Source: Mesorhizobium wenxiniae (GTDB lineage Bacteria > Pseudomonadota > Alphaproteobacteria > Rhizobiales > Rhizobiaceae). From it: a stretch of DNA of 64,000 bases. This document shows positions 49,864 through 58,101 of the stretch, one piece after another. The position numbers and the translations under genes were made by a program. Each line of letters begins with the position of its first letter. The stretch's first letter is position 1. Below the pieces are notes generated by a model. That model saw nothing but the letters and a program-made list of their open reading frames with translations, had not been told where the DNA came from and made no database searches. The DNA is taken from the NCBI RefSeq assembly GCF_002284535.1, contig NZ_NPKH01000027.1, positions 124,001-188,000 on the forward strand, in the 5' to 3' direction.

Positions 49864-50257
49864 GATGTCATTCGGGCGCAAACGAGCCCGGTCCCGGTAA
49901 GGTCGAAAATTGAAAAAACCGCGTGGGGCGAATTAGCGCCCGGGAATGCGGAGGTTCGGCATATTTGGCGGCTCACCCGAATACGGGCGGCGACCGGCAT
50001 CGACGAAGGCCTGTTGTCAGATTGGCTTGGCCATGAAGGTGAAAACCTTCCGGCGCGCCACCTGAGACCTAGGCTTCGCGGCCTCGCATAACGATGTCAA
50101 ATCCTGGCATTCGGTCCTCCCGAAAAGGGGAATCGCGGAACCGTTCTTATAGAGATGCCTCAACGCCTCGCCAAGCCAGAGAGCGACCGAAAGCGCATCT
50201 GGTCCAACCAGTCAGAAGATTTGCAACAATCGCGGGTTGTGCGCCGTCGTCGTCCAC
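49864..50257. other. gene-free region before the ABC exporter gene
   Basis: About 390 bases between the exporter start and the GNAT stop. It contains one perfect 6-bp hairpin with a GAAA loop, GAAGGT-GAAA-ACCTTC at 50035-50050, not followed by a T-run. The left part should hold the exporter promoter. I see no further gene. Confidence 0.45.
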
Positions 50258-50671
50258 TCAGGCTACCGGAATACGATCGAGCCGCATGTAGCGGCCATCG
50301 GTGGACGGCCCGAAGCCAAGTTTTTCGTAAACCGCGTGGGCATCGTTGGTCGACAGGCTCCAGTGCGTGACTGTCTTGCAATCCGGATGATCGATAAGCG
50401 CCTGGACAAGCCGCGTGCCGATCCCTTGCCCACGATATTCCGGCCAGATGATGACATCGGCCAGATAGGCAAACACCGTGCGGTCGGTGATTGCCCGGCC
50501 GAAGCCGACCTGCTTGCCGTCGGAATAGGCGCCGACGCAAAGCGAATTAGCAAATGCGCGGCGGTGGACTTCATCGCTGCGCCCGCTGCCCCAGTAGCTT
50601 GCCATCAACAGGTCGGAGGTTGCCCGGAAGTCGATCCGTGACACGTCGAAGCTGATTTCACAGTCAGGCAT
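50258..50671 (-). CDS. GNAT family N-acetyltransferase
   Basis: This 137-residue protein belongs to the GCN5-related acetyltransferases. The acetyl-CoA-binding motif A is VIIWPEYRGQGIGTRLV, with RGQGIG fitting the Q/RxxGxG/A pattern. The preceding strand FGRAITDRTVFAYLADV and the C-terminal HAVYEKLGFGPS also fit. It is close to bacterial GNAT proteins without a named substrate. It lies 56 bases beyond the end of the nadE gene on the same strand and could be co-transcribed with it. Confidence 0.88.
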   Translation of the reverse strand: MPDCEISFDVSRIDFRATSDLLMASYWGSGRSDEVHRRAFANSLCVGAYSDGKQVGFGRAITDRTVFAYLADVIIWPEYRGQGIGTRLVQALIDHPDCKTVTHWSLSTNDAHAVYEKLGFGPSTDGRYMRLDRIPVA

Positions 50672-50727
50672 AGCTGTCCCACTGATCGTCCGGCCGCAGC
50701 CATTTCACAGGAGCGAGAAACGGTGAT

Positions 50728-52440
50728 CTATCCGCCATCCCTGAACCGGTTGGTGATGGGATAACGGCGGTCGCGGCCGAAATTCTTTTTGGTGATCTTC
50801 ACGCCGGGCGCTGCCTGCCGGCGCTTATATTCGGCGATGTAGAGCAGATGTTCGACGCGCGTCACCGTCGCCCGGTCGTGGCCGCGGGCAGCGATCTCGT
50901 CGACACCCATCTCATTCTCGACCAGACACTCCAAGATGTCGTCCAGCACCGGATAGGGCGGCAGCGAATCCTGATCCGTCTGGTTCTCGCGCAGTTCCGC
51001 CGACGGCGCCTTGTCTATGATGTTGTTCGGGATCACCTCGCCGGAGGGGCCCAGTGCGCCCGGCGGCACGTGCGTATTGCGCCAGCGCGACAGCGCATAG
51101 ACCTGCATCTTGTAGAGGTCCTTGATTGGGTTGAAGCCGCCATTCATGTCGCCGTAGAGCGTGGCGTAGCCAACCGACATCTCGCTCTTGTTGCCGGTGG
51201 TGACCACCATCGAGCCGAACTTGTTGGAGATCGCCATCAAAATGGTGCCGCGCGCGCGGCTCTGCAGGTTTTCCTCGGTGATGCCCTCCCTGGTGCCCTC
51301 GAAAAGCTGCGTTAACGTATGCAGGAATCCCTCGACCGGCTCGAAGATCGGCACGATATCGTAGCGGCAACCGAGCGCGCGGGCACAGTCCTCGGCATCC
51401 CTCAGCGAGTCCTTCGAAGTGTATCGATAAGGCATCATCACGGCGCGCAGCCGTTCCTCGCCGAGCGCATCGACGGCAAGCGCCGCGCAGATCGCCGAAT
51501 CGATACCGCCGGATAGGCCGAGCACAACGTTCTTGAAGCCGTTCTTGTTGACGTAGTCGCGCAGGCCCAGCATGCAGGCGCGATAATCGGCCTCCTCCTT
51601 TTCCGGGATTTTCGACATCGGCCCTTCGGAGCAGACCCAGCCGTCGGAATTGTTTCCATTTTGCCCGCCTGCGGCGCGGTTTCTCTTCCAGGTGGTGACG
51701 TTGACCGTCTCCTCGAACTGGCTCATCTGGAAGGCCAGCGTCTTGTCGGCGCCGATGGCAAATGATGCACCGTCGAAGATCAGTTCGTCCTGGCCGCCAA
51801 GCTGATTGGCATAGATGATCGGCAATCCGCATTCGATGACCTGGCGGATGACAACCTGGTGGCGAACGTCGACCTTGCCGCGATAATAGGGCGAGCCGTT
51901 CGGCACCAGCAGGATTTCCGCACCGCTTTCGGCCAGCGTCTCGCAGATGCCGACATCGCCCCAGATATCTTCGCAGATCGGAATCCCCAGGCGCACGCCG
52001 CGGAAATTGACCGGTCCCTGCATTTCAGGACCAGCCTGGAAGACGCGCTTCTCGTCGAATTCGCCGTAATTCGGCAAATCGAGCTTGTAGCGCTCGGCAA
52101 GGATCTTGCCGCCATCGGCGAAAATGATCGAATTGTGGGTGCCGCTCTTGCGCTTCAATGGCGTGCCGATGATGACGCCCGGCCCGCCATCAGCAGTATC
52201 GCCGGCGAAATCCTGCGCCGCCCGCTCGCAGGCCTTCAGGAAAGCCGGCTTCAGCACCAGGTCTTCGGGCGGATAACCGGCGAGGAAAAGCTCGGTGAAC
52301 AGCACGAGGTCGGCGCCCTGGCGAGCGGCATCCGCCCTCGCCTCGCGCGCCTTGGCGAGATTGCCGGCCACGTCGCCAACCGTCGGATTGAGCTGGGCGA
52401 CGGCGATGCGCAATATGTCGGAAGCGGTGTTGTTGGTCAT
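50728..52440 (-). CDS. nadE: glutamine-dependent NAD(+) synthetase
   Basis: This is the last step of NAD synthesis, amidating nicotinate adenine dinucleotide with glutamine as nitrogen source. The 570-residue protein has an N-terminal nitrilase-like glutaminase domain (catalytic Glu50 in LFTELFLAGYPPEDL, Lys in ERYKLDLPNYG, nucleophile Cys in GIPICEDIWG) and a C-terminal ATP-pyrophosphatase synthetase domain. The latter shows LGLSGGIDSAICAALA, GNKSEMSVGYATLYGD and PSAELRENQTDQD. ATG 52440 starts the glutaminase domain; an upstream frame to 52512 has no family match. A 20-bp palindrome at 52503-52522 may be its operator. Confidence 0.95.
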   Translation of the reverse strand: MTNNTASDILRIAVAQLNPTVGDVAGNLAKAREARADAARQGADLVLFTELFLAGYPPEDLVLKPAFLKACERAAQDFAGDTADGGPGVIIGTPLKRKSGTHNSIIFADGGKILAERYKLDLPNYGEFDEKRVFQAGPEMQGPVNFRGVRLGIPICEDIWGDVGICETLAESGAEILLVPNGSPYYRGKVDVRHQVVIRQVIECGLPIIYANQLGGQDELIFDGASFAIGADKTLAFQMSQFEETVNVTTWKRNRAAGGQNGNNSDGWVCSEGPMSKIPEKEEADYRACMLGLRDYVNKNGFKNVVLGLSGGIDSAICAALAVDALGEERLRAVMMPYRYTSKDSLRDAEDCARALGCRYDIVPIFEPVEGFLHTLTQLFEGTREGITEENLQSRARGTILMAISNKFGSMVVTTGNKSEMSVGYATLYGDMNGGFNPIKDLYKMQVYALSRWRNTHVPPGALGPSGEVIPNNIIDKAPSAELRENQTDQDSLPPYPVLDDILECLVENEMGVDEIAARGHDRATVTRVEHLLYIAEYKRRQAAPGVKITKKNFGRDRRYPITNRFRDGG

Positions 52441-52502
52441 GCCTGCTGACTTAGCGCGACAGAATTCGCCGGGCAATGGCGTTCGCTTGGACCACCCCAG
52501 AC

Positions 52503-52522
52503 CGAATGACATGTGTCATTCG
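52503..52522. promoter_or_regulatory. candidate operator upstream of nadE
   Basis: The arms CGAATGACA and TGTCATTCG (9 bp each, perfect) flank a two-base centre TG. The site lies 63-82 bases upstream of the nadE ATG, inside the 135-base gap behind the Tag-like gene. It is a good candidate for a dimeric repressor site, possibly of a NAD-related regulator; the regulator is unknown. The following 52530-52575 has repeated GATCG words without clear symmetry. Confidence 0.5.
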
Positions 52523-52575
52523 TGTCCAGACCGATCGACGGATCGTGTCGGATCGATCGACATATCGATCGTGTC

Positions 52576-53289
52576 CTATTCGCCCATATATTCGCGCAGT
52601 GCCTCCGGCGAGTGGTTCTCGCCGATCGACATCGCCAGAATGCGCGAAATATGCCGGCGCGGCAGGCTGGTTTCCGCCGCCCAGACATTGATCTGGTTCT
52701 GGATCTTGTCGAGATCCCTCTTGGAGGTCGGGATTTCGGCGATGTCCAGGCCGGCGTCGCGCAGCGCCGCCGCCATGTCGGCCGAGACGATGAAGGCGTC
52801 CCACTCCAGCCACCTCAGAAAATACTGGCCGGTGTTGCCGCCGAGCCGGCTGCCATGCTTGCCGAGATAGGCCATCAGTCCAACCTGGTCGTCTTCAGGC
52901 CAATCGGCGAGGAACCTGCCGAAGCCGCCATGCCCCTTCGACACGCGGGCGACGAAGGCTGCGTTGTCGCGGACGGATTTGATCTTCTGCGGGTTGCGCA
53001 CGATACGCTCGTCCCTCGCCAGATCGTGCCAGAAATCGTCCGGCTGAAACAACAGCCGCTTCGGCTCGAAGCGGAGGAACGCTTCTTCGAAACCAGGCCA
53101 TTTCTGCTCGATGACACGCCAGACGAAACCAGCGGCGAAAACACGCTCAGCCATGGTCGAGAGGATGCGGTCGTCGGTAATGTCAGCCACCGCGGCATTG
53201 TCCGGGATAGGTCCCAGCAGCGACGCCAGCGCCGCTTCCCCGCCCTTGCGTTTGGCCGCGCGGGCGCGGATTTTCTGAAAATCCATCAT
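52576..53289 (-). CDS. DNA-3-methyladenine glycosylase I family protein (Tag-like, divergent)
   Basis: This 237-residue protein has the helical fold and conserved segments of the Adenine_glyco family: LSTMAERVFAAGFVWRVIEQ, KWPGFEEAFLRFEPKRL, ARDERIVRNPQKIKSVRDNA and GGNTGQYFLRW. E. coli Tag holds a zinc through N- and C-terminal Cys/His. Here the N-terminal segment (MMDFQKIRARAAKRKGG) has no Cys or His, and the protein has no cysteine. It therefore looks like a zinc-free branch with uncertain activity. It is followed by nadE on the same strand, 135 bases on. Confidence 0.78.
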   Translation of the reverse strand: MMDFQKIRARAAKRKGGEAALASLLGPIPDNAAVADITDDRILSTMAERVFAAGFVWRVIEQKWPGFEEAFLRFEPKRLLFQPDDFWHDLARDERIVRNPQKIKSVRDNAAFVARVSKGHGGFGRFLADWPEDDQVGLMAYLGKHGSRLGGNTGQYFLRWLEWDAFIVSADMAAALRDAGLDIAEIPTSKRDLDKIQNQINVWAAETSLPRRHISRILAMSIGENHSPEALREYMGE

Positions 53290-53373
53290 TGTTTCCTCAC
53301 CTTATCGCGTCAATCTACCACTTCCCGTGCGAACCAGTAGCCTCTACCTCTATCGCTGACGACGGAGGCGACG

Positions 53374-53937
53374 ATGAACAAGACGATCGAGGAACTGGCG
53401 AACCGTTGGCTGAAGCGAAAGCCGGACGGCCTCAGCGCACCTGAAAACCGGGTGCTGCAATCAACGCTCGAACGCACCACGATCTCGAAGGACACCAACA
53501 AGGCCGTCGCTTTTCATCAGACGTTTGGCGACCGCCTCGCCGACACCATCGCCCGGATCGGCGGCTCGTGGTCCTTCATTCTTGGCTTCATCGCCTTCCT
53601 GATCCTGTGGACGGCAGGCAATGTCTGGCTCCTGTCGCGCGATGCCTTCGATCCCTATCCCTTCATCTTCCTCAACCTCGTGCTGTCCATGATCGCTGCG
53701 CTGCAGGCGCCGGTGATCATGATGGCGCAGAACCGCCAGACCGAGCGCGACCGCATCGACGCCGCCCATGACTACGAGGTCAATCTCAAGGCCGAGATCG
53801 AGATCATGGCGCTGCATGAGAAGCTGGACGAACTGCGCCACAGCCAGATCGTTGGCATGCGCGACGAGATCGCCCAGCTGGCCGAACAGGTGAAGCGGAT
53901 CGACGAGATTCTGTCGAAGCAACGGACGCGTTCATGA
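53374..53937 (+). CDS. DUF1003 family membrane protein
   Basis: This 187-residue protein has a soluble N-terminus, two membrane helices (about 66-85 and 96-113: FILGFIAFLILWTAGNVW, PFIFLNLVLSMIAALQAPVI), and a C-terminal coiled segment after the conserved MMAQNRQTERDR. Function is unknown. It overlaps the DedA gene by four bases (ATGA), so the two are coupled and probably act in the same membrane process. Confidence 0.88.
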   Translation: MNKTIEELANRWLKRKPDGLSAPENRVLQSTLERTTISKDTNKAVAFHQTFGDRLADTIARIGGSWSFILGFIAFLILWTAGNVWLLSRDAFDPYPFIFLNLVLSMIAALQAPVIMMAQNRQTERDRIDAAHDYEVNLKAEIEIMALHEKLDELRHSQIVGMRDEIAQLAEQVKRIDEILSKQRTRS

Positions 53938-54521
53938 CGGATGCCATCCACCATCTCGTCGAACAATACGGGCTGATTGCCGTCTTTCTGGGCTGTGTCG
54001 CCGAGGGCGAAAGTGCCGCCCTGCTTGGCGGGTTTTTCGCCCATCAGCATGTCTTCGTCCTGTGGCAGGCGTTTCTGGCGGCCTCCATCGGCGCCTTTGT
54101 CGGCGACACTTTATTCTTCACCCTCGGACGAAGCTTTGCCAATCATCCGCTTGTGATCAAATTGAGAGGTCGGCCAGGCTTCAGCCACGCCTATCGTCTC
54201 GTCTCCAACCATCCCGACATATTCGTGCTGTCGAACCGCTTCATTTACGGCCTGCGCCTTGTCGGCGGCATCGCGGCCGGATTGTCCGGCATTGCCGTGA
54301 CGCGCTTTGTCATTCTCAACGCCATTTCATCCATGGTCTGGGCCGGATTGTTCACCACCATCGGCTATGTGTTCGGGCTGGGCGCGGAGCGCATCGTCGG
54401 CCAGGCGTTGGTCCGTCACGAGCGATTGCTGATCGCCCTGGCGATTGGGTTGGCAGCGGCGGTCCTCGCCTGGTTCATCGCTCACACCATTGCCAAAAAG
54501 GAGCGTAGCAAGGAAACGTAA
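53934..54521 (+). CDS. DedA family membrane protein
   Basis: This 195-residue inner-membrane protein of the DedA/SNARE-associated family shows the E-rich entry (GCVAEGESAALLGGFFA), a re-entrant region (GDTLFFTLGRS), the conserved arginine pattern (NRFIYGLRLVGGIAAGLSG), and three to four further helices. DedA proteins include polyprenyl-phosphate and lipid transporters; which lipid applies here is not clear. It follows the DUF1003 gene with a four-base overlap. No clear terminator follows; inverted repeats at 54534-54668 may serve. Confidence 0.88.
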   Translation: MTDAIHHLVEQYGLIAVFLGCVAEGESAALLGGFFAHQHVFVLWQAFLAASIGAFVGDTLFFTLGRSFANHPLVIKLRGRPGFSHAYRLVSNHPDIFVLSNRFIYGLRLVGGIAAGLSGIAVTRFVILNAISSMVWAGLFTTIGYVFGLGAERIVGQALVRHERLLIALAIGLAAAVLAWFIAHTIAKKERSKET

Positions 54522-54533
54522 GGGTCGACCAAA

Positions 54534-54668
54534 CCTGACCTCACCTTGCTCCGGGATGTGTTGAGATTCAGGTCAGGCCGAGTCGGAGTCGAAGACGGGC
54601 GCGAAGCGACCAAACAGGTGGGTCCCGAGAACCGGAGCGCAGCGTACTTTTGGGTACGTGAGCACCGG
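54534..54668. repeat. intergenic inverted repeats after dedA
   Basis: CCTGACCT (54534-54541) and AGGTCAGG (54570-54577) are a perfect 8-bp pair. CCGGAGCGCAGCGTAC (54632-54647) pairs imperfectly with GTACGTGAGCACCGG (54654-54668). The region between DedA and the hemerythrin gene holds no gene and looks like a mosaic of rhizobial palindromic elements; these may end both converging transcripts. Confidence 0.5.
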
Positions 54669-54720
54669 AAGCCAGGAAGCCGCCATTTGCAGGCCGGCAT
54701 CACCTGGATATCCACACATC

Positions 54721-55308
54721 CTAGTCCATGCCGAGCGCCCGGTCGCCGCGATCAAGGATCAGCGGAATGATCAGGTCTTCCTCATCGGCAAGGTGCCGGG
54801 TCAGCATGGCGATCAGCCGGCTGTTCTCGTCGGCATAGGCATCGGCGGCAAAGCGCTGCTTGTCCTCGCTGTCCTGAAGCGTGCGGATGAAGGCGTTCGC
54901 GGTCTCGGCATTGCGCTCCAGCCCCTCATGGATCGTGTGATGATCGGCATCGAGAATCTCGAAGCCGCGCTTCAGCCGGACCTCGGCTTTGGCGAATACC
55001 GGGAAATAATGATGGTCCTCGACATTGTGGTGACCGTCGAGATTGCTAAGAAAATGGTTGAGGCGCGGCGTGAACCAGCGAGCGAACTCCGGCCCCGTCA
55101 GCCTGCCCTCGTGATAGTCGCCGATACCGTTGGTCAGCATGCCGCCGAGCTCGCGGAACATGTCGTGCCGCTGCAGCCACATAGTGGCGATGCCATGGAG
55201 GTTGGAATGCGCCTGCCAGATCTCGCGCGGATATTTCTCAGTCAGCCAGCGCAAATCATCGGGCAAGCCGGCACGCTCGAGCAGAAGAGAATCAGTAGCG
55301 TCCGACAT
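54721..55308 (-). CDS. hemerythrin-like (HHE) domain protein
   Basis: This 195-residue helical protein has the hemerythrin iron-ligand pattern: HSNLHGIATMW, HHNVEDHHYFPVF, DADHHTIHEGL and LTRHLADEEDLIIPLI. It would bind a di-iron site and sense or store oxygen, NO or iron. AAGGAG lies six bases before ATG 55308. The frame is open to 55404, but that part overlaps the dgkA tail. It follows dgkA on the same strand by 40 bases, and the two may form an operon. Confidence 0.88.
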   Translation of the reverse strand: MSDATDSLLLERAGLPDDLRWLTEKYPREIWQAHSNLHGIATMWLQRHDMFRELGGMLTNGIGDYHEGRLTGPEFARWFTPRLNHFLSNLDGHHNVEDHHYFPVFAKAEVRLKRGFEILDADHHTIHEGLERNAETANAFIRTLQDSEDKQRFAADAYADENSRLIAMLTRHLADEEDLIIPLILDRGDRALGMD

Positions 55309-55348
55309 GACGGTCTCCTTTGGTAACCGCCATATGAGAGGTGAGGGA

Positions 55349-55708
55349 TTAGATCGGTAGCCCCAAGATTCGCTCGATGATGGCGATGCCCCAGACGCCG
55401 GCAACGATCACCACCGAAATCAGCACCGCCAGCGAACCGCAGTCTTTGGCGAGCTGGATATCGACGTTGAATTCCCGGCTGAACGCATCGCATGCGGCCT
55501 CGATGCCGGTGTTCAGCACTTCGACCATGATCAGGAGCAGCACCGCCCCGATCAACAACGCATAGCCGCGCCACGACACCGAAACAAACCAGCCAAGCGG
55601 CAACGCCAGCACGAGCAGCATCAGCTCCTGCTGGAAGGCTTTTTCGCTGGAAGCCAATTTGCGAAATGCCCGCACTGAATTAAAGAAAGCATCGATCAGC
55701 CGCTGCAT
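55349..55708 (-). CDS. dgkA: diacylglycerol kinase (DgkA type)
   Basis: This small inner-membrane enzyme phosphorylates diacylglycerol to phosphatidic acid, recycling diacylglycerol left from lipid or glucan modification. The 119-residue protein has the three-helix layout and the signature MVEVLNTGIEAACD, with the acidic pair and Asn of the active site. The N-terminal amphipathic helix (DAFFNSVRAFRKLASSEKAF) and the catalytic-site EKAFQQEL block also fit. ATG 55708 is preceded by AAAGG; a frame to 55780 is not family-like. Confidence 0.92.
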   Translation of the reverse strand: MQRLIDAFFNSVRAFRKLASSEKAFQQELMLLVLALPLGWFVSVSWRGYALLIGAVLLLIMVEVLNTGIEAACDAFSREFNVDIQLAKDCGSLAVLISVVIVAGVWGIAIIERILGLPI

Positions 55709-55802
55709 GCCAAACCTTTCCGAATCACCGGCAGGGGATAGCGCAATGGCCGGATCAAGGGAATAAGGCGATCTCTTCAAAAATCATTCGTCGGCGACCT
55801 TC

Positions 55803-56222
55803 TCACTCATCCGCGACCTTGATCGACGGCGTCGACTTCTCGAACTGCGGCAGCCCATCGTTGATCGTGTAGTAGTCGCCCTTGTCGCCGACGAAGATGT
55901 GACATTGCCCCTGAAGTCCCGTGGGCTCGTCGAATAGTCCCGCCAGAACCGAGATGTAGGCATCTTGCCGTGGCTTCCAGAACAGCAGAGAGCCGCATGT
56001 CTTGCAAAAGCCGCGCTTTGCAAACGAAGACGCTTCGTACCAAGTGATGCTCTCGACACCTGATATTGTGATGTTCCCTTCGGGGACATTGGTTGCAGCG
56101 TAGAAGTGACCACTCTGCTTCCGGCATTGCGAGCAGTGACAATAGATCACGCCGCGCAATGGCCCCCGCGTCCTAAAGCGCACGGTTCCGCACAGGCATG
56201 ACCCGGTATGAGTGTCGTCCAT
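55803..56222 (-). CDS. GFA family protein (glutathione-dependent formaldehyde-activating fold)
   Basis: The 139-residue protein has the GFA zinc-binding fold. Zinc-ligand cysteines are seen in GSCLCGTVRF, IYCHCSQCRKQ and GFCKTCGSLLF. The family was named for glutathione-formaldehyde adduct formation, but most members have unproved activity. ATG 56222 follows GGAGGGG. Upstream frame to 56453 lacks family features. Confidence 0.9.
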   Translation of the reverse strand: MDDTHTGSCLCGTVRFRTRGPLRGVIYCHCSQCRKQSGHFYAATNVPEGNITISGVESITWYEASSFAKRGFCKTCGSLLFWKPRQDAYISVLAGLFDEPTGLQGQCHIFVGDKGDYYTINDGLPQFEKSTPSIKVADE

Positions 56223-56545
56223 CTCGCCCCTCCCAACGCGGTCGCCATCCCCGGCATTGCGGCAGGATTCCAGTTTTATGGCCGCCGCGCGCGAGCAAAT
56301 GCGACACAAAGCGGGCGTGTTCGAACTGCCAGCTATGAACCCGACCGCGACCCCAAAAGCGCCAATGTGGCCCTGAGCTAAATTGCGCCATCGATCAAGA
56401 AGCGCCGGAGAAATCCCCAGCCTCTGAGGAACCCGGACCACTTGGCGGCTCATCAGCGTCGGGTATCTCCGGGCTACCTGCCTTGGCTCTTGTCATATTC
56501 TTGAGTGCTCTGATCACTTTATGCCGTGGTTCCATGCGACTGAAA

Positions 56546-57919
56546 TCAGCCGTTGACGGCCTGCTTGTGCTGGACCGGGTGGCTCTTCTTAAGCAGGTCC
56601 GACACCAGGAACGCCAGCTCGATCGCTTGGTCGGCGTTGAGGCGCGGGTCGCAATGGGTGTGGTAGCGATCCTGCAGCTCCTCGGCGGTGATGGCGCGGG
56701 CGCCACCGGTACATTCGGTGACGTTCTTGCCGGTCATCTCGATATGGATGCCGCCCGGATGCGTGCCTTCGGCACGATGCACCTCGAAGAAGGTCTGAAC
56801 TTCCTTCAGGATGCGGTCGAACGGCCGCGTCTTGTAGCCGGCGGCCTCGATGGTGTTGCCATGCATCGGGTCCGACGACCACACCGCGCTCCGGCCTTCT
56901 TTTTTCACCGCCCGCAGCAGCTTCGGCAGATGGTCGGCGACCTTCTCGGAGCCGAAGCGCGCGATCAGCGTCAGCCGGCCGGGCTCGTTCTCCGGATTGA
57001 GCAGGTCGATGAGCTGCAGCAAGCCGTCCGGCGTCAGCGACGGGCCGCATTTCAGGCCCAGCGGGTTCTTGATGCCACGGCAGTATTCGACGTGGGCATG
57101 GTCGGGCTGGCGGGTGCGATCGCCGATCCAGATCATATGGCCGGAGGTCGCATACCAGTCGCCCGAGGTCGAATCGACGCGGGTCAGCGCCTCCTCATAG
57201 CCGAGCAGCAGCGCCTCGTGGCTGGTGTAGAAGTCGGTCTCGCGCAGCGCGTAATTGGTCTCCGAGGTGATGCCGACGGCCTTCATGAAGTCCATCGTCT
57301 CGGTGATCCGGTTGGCGAGCGACTCGTATTTCTCGCCTTGCGGGCTGTCCGAAACGAAGCCCAGCATCCATTGATGCACGTTCTCCAGGCTGGCGTAGCC
57401 GCCCTGGGCGAAGGCCCGCAAAAGATTGAGCGTCGCCGCCGACTGGCGGTACGCCATTTCCTGGCGTGCGGGATCGGGAACACGCGACTTGGCGTCGAAC
57501 TCGATGCCGTTGATGATGTCGCCGCGATAGCTGGGCAACGTCACGCCACCCTTGGTCTCGTTGTCGGACGAGCGCGGCTTGGCGAACTGGCCGGCAACAC
57601 GGCCGACCTTCACCACCGGCTGCGCGCCGGCAAAGGTCAGCACCACAGACATCTGCAGGAAGACGCGGAAGAAGTCGCGGATGTTGTCCGCGCCGTGCTC
57701 GGCGAAACTCTCGGCGCAATCGCCGCCCTGAAGAAGGAATGCGTCACCGGCAGCGACGGTCGCAAGCTGCTTCTTCAGCTTGCGTGCTTCACCTGCAAAA
57801 ACCAGCGGTGGAAAGGTGGCGAGCTGGGCTTCCGTGTTCTTCAGCGCGGCAAGATCCGGATAGGCAGGAACCTGCTGGATCGGCTTTGCTCTCCACGAAT
57901 TCGGCGACCATTTCGTCAT
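56546..57919 (-). CDS. aroG: 3-deoxy-7-phosphoheptulonate synthase, class II
   Basis: DAHP synthase makes the first shikimate intermediate from phosphoenolpyruvate and erythrose 4-phosphate. The 457-residue protein is class II (plant/mycobacterial type) with LLQGGDCAESFAEH (metal-ligand Cys), KVGRVAGQFAKPRS, PDPARQEMAYRQSAATLNLL, and KCGPSLTPDGLLQLIDLLNP. The metal/substrate block SDPMHGNTIEA and the C-terminal GGIHIEMTGKNVTECTGG also match. The start is ATG 57919 (MTKWSPNSW); a TTG at 57931 is possible. It stands alone on this strand. Confidence 0.94.
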   Translation of the reverse strand: MTKWSPNSWRAKPIQQVPAYPDLAALKNTEAQLATFPPLVFAGEARKLKKQLATVAAGDAFLLQGGDCAESFAEHGADNIRDFFRVFLQMSVVLTFAGAQPVVKVGRVAGQFAKPRSSDNETKGGVTLPSYRGDIINGIEFDAKSRVPDPARQEMAYRQSAATLNLLRAFAQGGYASLENVHQWMLGFVSDSPQGEKYESLANRITETMDFMKAVGITSETNYALRETDFYTSHEALLLGYEEALTRVDSTSGDWYATSGHMIWIGDRTRQPDHAHVEYCRGIKNPLGLKCGPSLTPDGLLQLIDLLNPENEPGRLTLIARFGSEKVADHLPKLLRAVKKEGRSAVWSSDPMHGNTIEAAGYKTRPFDRILKEVQTFFEVHRAEGTHPGGIHIEMTGKNVTECTGGARAITAEELQDRYHTHCDPRLNADQAIELAFLVSDLLKKSHPVQHKQAVNG

Positions 57920-58101
57920 CGTTGCACCCAACGTTCTTTCCAGCGGGTGCTATCGCCCGCCATTTCGCCCCAAAATGTGGCTCGCGGCTCCATACACGAA
58001 GCCGATTTCCTATTCTAGACCGGATTTGGACGTGTGGCGAATGGCCGTGATGCGCCAGGAACTGCCGGCGTAGTCATTGGCCAAAGCACAGCAACGCCTT
58101 G

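Noticed and set aside
48451..50091. Plus-strand frame of 546 codons opposite the ABC exporter
   Set aside because: It is antisense to the ATPase and membrane domains and continues into a gene-free gap without domain content.
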